This document shows, piece by piece, positions 44,001-56,000 of a stretch of DNA of 64,000 bases. The position numbers were made by a program, and so were the translations under genes. The DNA is from Porites lobata (Eukaryota; Cnidaria; Anthozoa; Scleractinia; Poritidae). The stretch spans positions 1,153,501 to 1,217,500 of the forward strand of contig CALNXK010000033.1 of the NCBI GenBank assembly GCA_942486035.1. The letters run 5' to 3'. The first letter of the stretch is position 1, and each line of letters opens with the position of its first letter. The notes below the pieces were generated by a model. It did no database searches. It was not told the origin of the DNA and saw nothing but the letters and a program-made list of their open reading frames with translations.

Positions 44001-47000
44001 GCATTTTCCACTAGTAAATGTCCTCTGAATGCCCTTTGAACAGCTTTGCCGCTGAGCATGTGTCCCACCGTATTTGAAGCATACACACACTCTAAAAGTT
44101 CTTCAATACCAGAACCAGACATAATGCTGCCTATGCAACCAAGAAAACTCATTTCTGCGTGGAATCCTCCAAGACGAAGTATTATAGAGCGCAGTTCACT
44201 GTCTGGTGGTTCACTCTCTACGATAAGCTGCGCTTTCCACCACAAGGGTTGGTCGAATGTAATAATAGGCGTGGTATGTTGTCTTTTACATTGTGCTTCT
44301 ACAAATTTAAGCGTTGAATATATACAGCTCATGTTTGTTGGATCCATGTCAATCATTGGTAAGAATGTAACAGAAGATTTTCCGGGATGGCTTCCTTTGC
44401 TTATAGTCTGCATTAATCCAGACCAATTTGGCTTGTGGGATCGAATTGGCCAAACTAAACTGCAGAGAAAGTCTAACTTCCAAGTTTTATTGACGTTAGA
44501 AAGACATGGCAGTTTCTCATAAACTAAAGGCACTTTGACATCATTAGCCGTCTTGTAATAGTGAATATCAATCTTTCCAATATTTGCTATCTCTGCAGCT
44601 GTGGTGGAACACCTCGGTATTGGAGAATCTGGATGCGTGGCCGGAGTAACAGCAGCTGTTATCCCCATACCATGAAAAGTGTTCTGTCCGTCCAACGTAC
44701 AGACATTGTGGTCTACATTATCTGCTACATATTGTACAAAGTGACCGGGGGTTAAACCAGGAATATCTGTGCCTTTTGTTTGCGCCGCACTCATTTCAAA
44801 TTTCTTAACTTCAGTGTAAGAGGAGCAAAACCCATGACTATTCAAGGAATCAATTAAAAATTTGGATCCATAAAGGTGGTGCATTTGGACTGCCAGGCCG
44901 ATTTGAAGAGGAGCTATCAGGACCCTGGGCCGAGCGGCTTGAATAATGGCTTGCCCTATGGAAGCAATCTTTCGCTCTGCACTCTTTTCGTTAAATATTG
45001 TTCTCAGAAACAAATACAACGTTTCAGGTAGAAAAGCGCAGTTTTCATCCAAAGACGAAATCTCTCCAGGTAATGGATAAAAACTTTTAGAGTTGTCCTT
45101 ACTTTTGATGTCCGTTTTTATGAGATCAGCAGCTGCCTTAATCACTCTGATTTTATCGGCTTCAGGGTCAGCATCTCTAGAAGCGTCATAAAAATTTTGC
45201 AAGATGGTCGAAGCTGTACTCCTAAATGTTACGACATCAGCCTTACAATTGATACTAGCAATAACGATGTTTTCTCCAAAATGCTCTTTAAGTTTTTCTT
45301 TCATATACCGTGCGCTGTAAGGTTCTTGGTCGTTGAATTCTGCCATCTTATTCATAAGATCGTTCACAGTTATCTGCTCGTCATCGTTTTCCTTAAGATA
45401 TTTTGCAGCCTCCAAGAATGCCTCTTGCCTAGACGTATCAGTTGGCCTGCCTTTCTTTTGTCGTTTGCTTCCGTTAGTTTGATGAGAAAGCGGTACTTGC
45501 TTCCCCGTCCGAAAATTGGTACTGCAAACTTGGTGATAAATTGCACCTGCTGCAATGAGATCTTGGGAAAAAGATATTCTGCCATGCACTTTCTCAGCCC
45601 AACCGTCTCTTCGCTCCTCACAAATTCGGTTTAATGTGGTTTGAAAATCTAATGTTCTAACAGGAAAAACATCATGTCCTCTTTTGTTTCCCGTAAGTTT
45701 AGCAGGCTGGCTGCAAAATAAACATCGTTCACCAAAATCAAATGTTGGTTCACTGGAACGCAGGGTACGACTTGCACTAGAGGATGTTTCTTCATCAGCC
45801 GTATGTTTCTTTATGTAGGAACGAATAACCTTTACATGACAGTATTTCTGCCTGCATTTTTTATGTACACGCTGTCCTGCAAAAGTTTGGAGTGTGTCGC
45901 CACGTAGTCAGTACTTGCATTGTTGATGCCATCGCTTCCTTTTTGCCTAAGTTCCACTGTTTCGAGGCCATTGGTTGATAATTCCTTGCAAATTACACAA
46001 TACTCCATCGTGTGATGTTAACCGGACGATAAACCACATCTTTAACCATCTATACTTTACCTTCACACGACATTTTTCACTAAAGTACCACTCTGGACGT
46101 CCAACAATGCGTTTCTACCAATACTCGTCTAAATAAATGTCTTGTGAAGCGAAGAACTTTGTTAGTTTGAAGGCCAGAGAATCGTCCAGAGCAGTTGTAC
46201 GGAGCAAGAATTTTCCAAACCAAACAATCGAGAGTCTTTAGAGTCACTGATACACATATATACTTATTGATAGAGAACTAATTCAAGGAAAACTGTTGTT
46301 TTCCAGTTCTCGAAATAAATTTTCTTCGATGTGATCAAAAAGTTGTTCAAATCTTTACATTTAAACACGTGCACGCATTTTGTTTTCCAATTACGCCTAT
46401 TGTTTTTAGCTGTTTGCTGTAAATATTTACGCATATATTTTGAATAAATTGCGCGGCAGCCATTTTGAATTTAGAAAAAGAATTCAATCATAAAACTGTA
46501 ATTTCATCATTTTATCCTTCGAAACGTTTGGTAGACTTTTGACATGTTATTTATAGGCATCAGTAGAATAACTTCCGGCAAAAATAAATTCTGTTGCAAT
46601 TACTTCAAGGTTCGGTCTTTTTTTCTCGTAGAATGACTAGACTACAAAATATCTGTAAATCGCTTACTCACCCTAAGGTTGTCATGCTAACAAAAGCCCA
46701 CCAAATTCCTTCCCAGGTCCCTTGAAGAAACGGTGCGGGGAAATCTTTTGAATTACTTACTCTCTCCTAATAAGGAAAAAAAACCGTACACGATGTTCAG
46801 TCGGTGCTAGTCTGCGTAGACCCTTGTCTAGCTAAAGGGTCTATGTCACAAGGATATAGATGTTCTGGGTCAATTTTGTGCTCAAGTCATTTCTTAGTGC
46901 CTTAACTCATACACGCAACGCTCCTGTAAAGTTATGAAAAAAGATATCAATAAAGTTTCAGCAGGAAGCGCTAATAGACCTTGTCACGGTTTTCGACGCC

Positions 47001-50000
47001 ATCTTGACGAGTAGGCAAACGCGTGAGAAATTACAGTGTTTGTATGAAAATCTATTGTCGAATAATTTCCGTAGAACGTCTGTTCCGAAAAAAACATGAA
47101 TTGCAAACTAAAGCTTCACTCCTAAGTATTCGACTGAAAAAAATTGACGGCGTTACATTCGCTAGAAGACTTAGAACCACTTTTTACAATTTTCTATACA
47201 TTTGTCTGTAAGAAATTCCTGCGAAGAATTACAGACAAATATATGGAAAATCTAAAGCAAGCCTCTGGAGAAATTTAAGCACAGGTACGCCCCCAAAATG
47301 TTTAATTACAATCCTTCGCTTTGTAGGTTTAGTTTACAATTGATATTTTTTTCAGAAAAGCCCTTTAACGGAAGTTATTGGTCATTAGATTCTCATATAA
47401 ACACTGTGATTTCTAACATGTTTGCCTACTCGTCAAGATGGCGTCGAAAACCATGGCAAGGTCTATCATAATATTTGTTTGGTGATTTTTGCAGGCATGG
47501 CATTAAAACTTGAAAACGTTGGCCCAACCTTTTCAAGTTCCAATCCATCTCCATCCTTGCCATCCGTTGATACAGACGACAGGAAATCTTGTCATTGCCT
47601 AAATATAGGGCCTTAAATTAAAAAAAAATAATAACCGTTAGAGCGATTTTCGTGTGACCTTGAAATGAAAACGCGCGAGCAAAACAGAAACAACAAACGA
47701 ACGGAAATAGAGCGATTTGATGGACTTATCGAACTAATAAAAACACCCGTGGATTTTGGTTGGTTAAGCGAACGCTCGGGTGAAAAAACTTGCCCGAGAG
47801 AACTTTTGAGAAATCAATCGATACTTCGCTTTGACGTCATACTGCAACATGATTGGCCAATCAAACAATGCCTTCACCCTTGTTAGAGTTTTCTTTGGCG
47901 GGAAAACGAAGAGGCCATGTTTTGATCGTGTCATCCATTGGCTGATAAAACAAACAACGAACACTTACCGAAGCCATTTTTCAAGGTCATACGAAAATTG
48001 CTCTGATTTTTTTTCTAATTCTAGTTCAGTTACTGCGAAGGCACAAATTAGCTTTTCAAATAGCGTGACTTAGCCCCTTTAACCATTTAAACCTTAAGAT
48101 CAAAATTTGAATTCTCATTTGTTGCCCATATTCATTTCCTACAGAAGAAGTGGGAAGAAGTTGATAACAAATCAAACAAATTCATCTTGTGTGATCATGT
48201 CCGTAATTCCCATGACCACTGTGTTTTACAAAGCATTGATATTACAAGGAGAAATTTGATGCTAATCACTCTTAGGGATTAACGAGCTGGTATACTTACC
48301 AGAGCCCAAATAATCATGCCCGAGACACACGCCGTGATTATGGGCAGCACTAACACGGGAAGGCAGCTGATCATCAAGTCGTACATTGTATTCTGGTTTG
48401 AGGATTTTTGAGGGTAAACGATAAATGCTACCCCAGCAGATTCTATGACCGGTATGTAGCCATAACCGCCTTTATAGCGGTCTTGCTCGTTAAATCCATA
48501 CACAGGAAAGGTAAAATCGGTCTCTTGATCCAAGCTTTCAAGAAGTTCACGGCTTGAATTTCGCAGTGCTGGTCTGTTCTTGCCGTTCTTTTTAAAATCC
48601 AAACGTACTCTTTTGTAGGCCGAGCAGTTTCCACAGCATTCGTCCACCATAGACTGCAGAACAACGGGTATTATTTGCCCAGGCTCGCTATCTTCGGTAA
48701 CGTTTGCGTAGGGCTCGTATCGCCGCCAACTTGTGGAAAATTTTTGTTTGCACTGGCACGTCTCTGACAAAAACACACAAATATCAATATACAATGCAGC
48801 TCCTCGATTTGTCAACTGTCGATGTCCCCCCTGAGGTGGATATTCACTGTCGTGCAGCTTTTTACGTACGCGAAGCTTAAAATTTCGCGTGCGTAAATAA
48901 ATAGAGGCAAACTATGAAAAGTCGCGCGTGAAGGCAAATGTTGAGAGAGGCTCAACTTTTACGGCTTCGCCGCGCAGGTACTCAAAGTGGATCATCGGAG
49001 AGGTTTTTGCGCCACTCTTCGTGGCAGTGTGAAGAGGTGTGCATACGAGGTCAGTTTAGGTTTCTGGGAAACTACCCACCTATCCCTCCCCTAAGCCAAC
49101 ATTATCACTTACTTCTCACTTAGGGCAAAATGTTGGCTCAGGGAAGGGGTAGGTAGGCAGTTTCCCAGAGACCTAAATTGATCCTATTTTTCATGTCAAC
49201 ATAATACGCGATTTTTGTTTAAATTGTAGATATAGCACTGATCATAAGCTTTATAGCGGAGCTCTCGCGCAAGAAATTTGGGTTATCTATGCATCCAAGA
49301 AATTTTGGTTCTGACAAAATCGTCCTTACGTACTTCCACCCCTTCATGTTAGCGGATGTGAAATGGCACACTTACTAGCTAGATGTCCCTGAGGCATATA
49401 CCTTTTTTGTTTAACTTGGTATTGGACATCCATGTTATGGTCAATTGACAGCTGTCAAAAAGGGTATCCGGTTTATCTGGTTTTCCATTGATCGCGGGCT
49501 CAGGTCCATTTTTAAGGGGGAATTCAGTTTGCTTTCTCTTACTGTAGAAGTTGAATTACTTGAGAAAGCTTCGCTTTTGGCCTTTGCTAAATCTATATAT
49601 TACCTCCAGAAACAGATGCGCTCGGTGGTCCATACCCTTTGGACGTGCTAGCTGCAACTGTAATTCTATACCGCACATATGGTTCCAGTCTTTCGAGCAC
49701 CACATCCGTTTTGTTAGCGCTGACTATTTTTTCTTTCACCGGTTCTTCCTCTATTCCTACGTTTCCAACTTCTACTTTCTGGTACGTCACTTTGTAGTTT
49801 TGCAATGTTCCGTGCCTGTACCCCTCGGGGACTGGTTCCCAGGACACTCTGATGGTATACGGTGATAACCGGTCCACCGCTTTTAGTTCCACTGGAGGTT
49901 CACTGGGAACTAGAAAAGAGTAAATGGATTATTGTTCTGTGTGTTCGTTTAGAATAGGCTCTCTTACGGGTGTTTATCAAGTGCCGTGACCTTGCTTTGG

Positions 50001-53000
50001 TACAAATCATGTTCTTATACAGTTGAATGGCATTTTCATGAATTTTTCTCAACATGGTATAATGTCTGCAAAAACCTTTTGGTTTGCTATAAAATATATG
50101 ATTAATGTGATCAATATGATTAATCCAAGTCACCAGTTTCATATAGACAATAATGCACCTTGTATACCTTACCCTGCGCCCCCCAAAAAAAAAACACAAA
50201 CAAAATGAAAGGTTTTGCATAACCATTGTCTTCGATTTCTCTTGGGACGACTGTCATACAAAGAAGAAATTATAATCAAAGGTTATGCAAAAGTTTGGGG
50301 GGGGGGATAAACAAGGTACATTGTGCTCTATGTGAAAATGGTGAATAACGAATTTTAAATAATTCTATTCAATGGGCCACTGAGTTCGTACAGGTCCTGG
50401 AAATTCCTGGAAGTTTGCAAACTGAAATGGAAGAGCGAGTTTCGTATGACTTTGAGATGAAAACCCGTGAACAAAACAGAAACAACAAACGAACGAAAAT
50501 AGAGCGAATACAAACGCACTTGGCTTTTGGATGGTTAAGCGAACGCTCGGCTGAAAAAACTTCATGCCCAAAGAAATTTCTAGAAATCAATCGATACTTC
50601 GCTTTGACGTCATACTGCAACACGATTGGCCAATCAAACAATGCCCACTCCATATTAGGGTTTTCTTTGGCGGGAAAACGAAGAGGCCTTGTTTTTTCTT
50701 TTCATTCATTGGCTGACAAAACAGATAACGAACACTTGCCGAAACCATTTTTCAAGTTCATACGAAAATCGCTCTAAAGCTTTTCACAAAGCGAAGTAGT
50801 TTTCTTCAGTGTTGTTTATTGGTTCCATGTTGTAGGGTGTTTTAGCTATCACACTTGAGCTTTGTTCTGTTCTCGTGTTGCTCTGAAACTATAAATGATC
50901 AGCTAGACAGCAATTTGCATGAACTGAAAAACAATTAATCTGATTGTCAAGTCCTGGAAAATTTGTGTAGGGTCTGTAAAAGTTTGTTTACAAAGGAGTC
51001 CCTCCCCCTCGTATTAGTCATTTTAAATTTCCTCTCACCAGATTCCTACGGCAACCTCGTCTCCAGGGTTCTCTTTCTTTCTCGAGGTGAGAAAAAGAAC
51101 CATTGAGCCCTACGAAAGGTTTGATACCTACGTTAATGTAGACGTTTTGGTATCGGAGGAGGGGGCCATTCTCTTACCAAAACGAGGTATCTTGCGCAGC
51201 CTCGATCTATTGGGTTTAAAATAATCAAGCGGAGACGTGCCTAGACCTGGCAAGGGTACTAAATCGTTCTTCATTTCGTACTTCTATTACTCCCAATATC
51301 ACCTAACCATTGCCAGCAATACTATCATTCATTCAAAATATTTCGCCATTACTGATTGCCTCCAATCCTCCAGCTAATTCTTCATAACCAACTGGTGCTT
51401 ACCATTTTTGAAAGATGCGAGCAATATATCTTGAAATATACCAACGATTCGTTTGTATAAATTATGAAATACGATCGATCAACCTCTTTTTCCAGGGGCG
51501 GCAGCTAGTGTTTATTCCCCATTGCGCCGCAATACCAACTTGGGTGAAATACTTACTGTCTTCGCTGGTGGTGAAAGATATATTTGGAAGCGATGGTCCA
51601 TCTCCTACGCTAGTAAATGCACGCACTTCGACTTCGTATTCAGCGGCTTTATCCAGAGACTTGAGAAGTATTGAATAGGCTCCATCAACTGTCGTTACTG
51701 TCTGAAAGTTATCTACACTTCTTCTTCGTCTTTTCCCATTTTGCTTTCTTTTGTACAGGACACGATAGCCAATTATGTAACCATGACGTTTTTCTTTAGG
51801 AACCTCGCCCCAATTGATCCTCGCGGAAGTGGAATCCAAAACATCTACATACACACCAGGAGGTGCAGCACCGGGAACTAACCAATGGAAAAAAGTCCAT
51901 TTTCAAGTTAACCAAGTCTCTTTATAAAAACGTGGCCTGGTGCAGAACAGTTCACCAGAAAATGTGTTTAACTTGCGTGTGAATGAAAAGTTATTTTCAT
52001 AAGAGTGTTAGAAACAGTGCTCTCTTTGAAAGCGAGGCCATATTTAGAAAAAAATTACATGTCACGATCATATTTTATTAATTTTTAAAAAAAAAAATTC
52101 TGAGGAGGTAAGGTTTCCTTAAAGTCAACTAGTTATCAGACCAAAAGGGCATATGATAAACCATTTTCGTCTACCATTAACATCTCAGGAGACTTACAAT
52201 GTTTTTGTCAATTCAAAGGCCCTTTGTAGGACTTAGTCACCATTTGGATACCACTTAGCAACAGATCACGTGCTAAGATACCAGTTAGAAACAGATAGAT
52301 GAATGGCAAGCCAGGCAGGCTTTCATTCCGATTACAAAGCTTTGAGAGCGATCGAGCCAAGCATTCCTCGCTTTAGTATTGTTCTGTTCTATTATTCCCG
52401 AAATGACTGGACTGGAATAATTGAAAGACGTTTGAAGTAGCCTAAGAAGGCTTCGCCCGACCGCACTCAAAGCTTTGTGATCTGAATGAACGCGTGGACC
52501 CTTTGCCATCCAGCGAGCCTGTGCTAAGCGGTATCCAAGTACGTTACCATGTTCTGCAAGGGGTTAGCAACCACGTACCTGTCAGTAAATGACGACAGGA
52601 ACAGCTTAATTAGAGACGTTTAATAAAATGTTTCCCATATGAAGATATTTAGTAAAGGAAGCTTACCATCTTCGAGCGTTTTTGCAGATATTGCTTCGCT
52701 GTAATTCCCTGGCTGAGTACTTCGTGCCGCGACTTGTATCGTGTATTCTGTAAATTTGTTTAGATCTTTAAGAACTTTTTCGTTCACTCTGTTGACTTCA
52801 ATGACGTTGGAACTGGCAGCACCCTTCTTCTTGTACTTGACAGTATAACCCTGGAGGAATTTGTCGGATATCTCCCTCCAAGTTACGGTAATATTTGTTT
52901 TTCCAGTTGCTTTAACCTTAACATCTGTTGGGACGTTTTCAGGTGCTAAAATTCAGTCAAACAAACGTTTTCAGTTCTGGCACACTCAAAGCCTTTCGCT

Positions 53001-56000
53001 TTTTCTCTGTTAACTCCCCAGTCCCCTGCGATCGCCATGGACACAATCGTACGAAATATTTCAGCGGGACACACAGTGGTTTTCGAATTGTGACAGTAAC
53101 AATTTAAAGGGGCTATCTCAAGACGATACTGCTTTTTAGGTCAGTTCTTTTCTGAAACCATGTATAAATTCATTTCATATTTTTTTCCTATTATTTTAGT
53201 GTCCCCAATTAGCTTTTATAAGCTAAAGACATCGACACTTAAATAAAGTTGTTTATATCATATTATCATGCATAAAACGCAATCTGGTCACGCCCATTTT
53301 GACCGTCTATCACGTGAAACTTACGCAAAGTACAGCGCTTGGGCAAGGGCGTTTATATCGATCTCGCCCGCACTCCCTAACAACGCGCGAGCGGAACCCC
53401 ATAGCTAAGAAAATTTGATTATCTATCCATTCACCATTTTTACATAGACCATAACGCACCTTGTTAACCCCCAAAATTTTGCATAACCATTGTCTTGGAT
53501 TTCTCTTGGGACGACCGTAATACCCAGGAGAAATTGGAAACAATGGTTGTGCAAAATTTTGGGGTGTAAACAAGGAGCATTATGGTCTATGTGAAAGAAG
53601 AGAATCCGCGAAATTTTGGCAGCCAGGTGACCGTCCGTCCCTCCGTCCGCACCACAGAGTAACCAAGGTGAAATGTCACACTTTCTGGCTAGTGTGGGAG
53701 CCTGCAACGTGATATTGCACATCTATGTTATGGTCAATTGACAGCTGTCAAAACATGCTGGCCAGTATCACAATATCGCGGGCTCAAGTGTCAACCCATT
53801 GAGGTTACGTGTTTTTAAGTTATCCGCTGACAAGTTACTGGCTTTCAACTGATCGCGGGCTCAACTACAAGCAGATTGCTTTGCAATGGTTAAAAGTTAT
53901 TTGTTTGAAGTAAATTATAAGTTTATTAACAATAGCTTCGCGTTTAGCCTTGGCTAAATCTATTTAGTAAAATCCAACTAGTGGTCTATTATCAATGCTG
54001 CGTTCTGATTGGTTGAGCTTTTACTAGGCTATATGTTATAGCCCACCAGTAGCGGATTTTTGGCGGCAAAAAAGGATTAAAGTCTTGCTTTAAGTTGTTT
54101 TGTCTCGATATTTTTGACCAACTAGTTGGATTTTACTAAAACGGGAGCCGACTAAAACAATTATTCCTCTCGCCCTCATGGCCTCTGAGTCTATAGCCCA
54201 TTCGGCCTTCGGCCTCATGGGCAATTGACTCAGAGCCCAGTCGGGCTCGAGGAATAATTGTTAAATATTAGTTTAATTAATTATTTGAATTTCGTCATAC
54301 CTGGCTGATGTGTGGTCGTGTTATAGAAATCACTGAAAGAGCTATTGCCCGCACCAGTAGCAGCCAAAACCCTCGCGCTGTAGTTTGAATGTACTTCTAG
54401 ACCTGTCACCTCATAAGAAGAGTCGTTGCCGCTGACTTGTTTTTCAAGTATCATTCCGCTACTGTTATGAATCTCAATGAAGTAGTTAATTATCTTTCCA
54501 CCTCTTTTGTTACATGGGATTTCACTCCAATTAACATTGATGCTAGTGGTGGTAAGGGGGCCTGCAGTGACGTTAGGCGGTACCTCGGGAGCTATGGGAC
54601 AGCCAAACATTAGTCAGTTAAATTGATTGTGGCTAAAATAGATTTAAACCAGAATCAGGATAACCCATGATAATAGAAACCTTTAGATTCTACGACGAAT
54701 ACGACAACGAGTATGAGATTTTCTCAGTACTATTAAAGTAGGGCACACGTGTGAGGCAGCGTCATTTTGGCGGGAAAACATGGTAGCCGTAGTCACTCTA
54801 CTACGAGTTTAGTGAGAATGTCGAAGTGGGGAAAATAAGTTATCAAATGTTAGAAGTTTTATCATTTTATGATCGGGAGAGAGTGTAACCTCCTTCACTA
54901 ATGGTAACGCTGTTAACTTTTCTGGTGAAAAATGGTAAAATGAAGCTTTCCGGGTTAAATATTTTGGAGAATACGCGACAAAAACCCTTAGTCAAATCTC
55001 GTACTCGTAGTCGTCCTAAAAGGGACCTTACGATCCGACAACGGCGACGTCCCTTAAAAGGTCGCTGAAACAGACTCCACATCCTTTCAAACCATTTCGC
55101 GATAATATCCCAAGTCACCCAGTTACTAAAAAGAAGGGAATTTATGTTGGAGCTGAAGAGAGGGGGCTGCGCCCGAGTTTAGTCAGAGAATAGAATTCAT
55201 CGCCTTTCCGGTCCAGTCCTCAAAAAGAATTAAAATTTGGTCATTTCACGTCGTAATCGTGCAGGGACGGCAAAGAAATGTACAAAAAAGCGTGATGCAC
55301 GTACAGATTTGTTATTTTGCTAACCAAGCCCAGTCGTAGTTTCGTAAGGTCCCTAATTACACAAGGCAAACGTTCCTGATAGCAAGCAAGCCAATGGGAG
55401 GTGGTCGCTCACTAGCGATGGTCGCTCCTAGAGGCTCAAACTTATGTAACAGTTTTGCTTTACTTTCTACTATAATTTTTCACTCATTTAAACTCCTAAC
55501 ATAAGGCGAGAGAGAACTAACAGAGAGAGAGAATCATACAGCGTTGGCTGGGATATGTGAATTTCACCAAAGTTATTTTTAGAAGTTGTAGTTAAACGGA
55601 AGTCTGATTCCTGAGACGTCCACGCGTGACTGTCTCAAAGCAAAGATTGCAGAATAAGGAGTTTACGCAACGACGATGACAACGAGAACGGCAAGAAAGC
55701 AATAAGTTTAGACAAACAAAACAACAACTTTGCACGTGCAACACGCTTTTTTGTACATTTTTTTTGTCATCGTTGTAGTACTACAAAGTGAGACTGCCTA
55801 TTTTCCCTTCTTGTCGAGGACGGGAACAAAAGACAACAACTTTCTTTTTCTTTTCCTAACCTTTGATGCAGTCTTTTAGAATTCAACTCCAAAAAAATTG
55901 CCAACATTTGATGAATTAAGCGAGATGGAATACGCGCGATAAAGTTTGAGGCAGCGCAAATTCACTTTTTAAGCGACGTTTTCGTAGCCGTCGCAGTCGT

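Noticed and set aside
44046..44522. 158-codon plus-strand frame
   Set aside because: Antisense shadow of the intronic uncharacterised gene at 43421-46008.
46672..46766. Pore exon as part of an unrelated nested K+ channel gene
   Set aside because: Phases and strand join the M1 exon before it and the YGD exon after it, and the S2 half and last TM follow in order.
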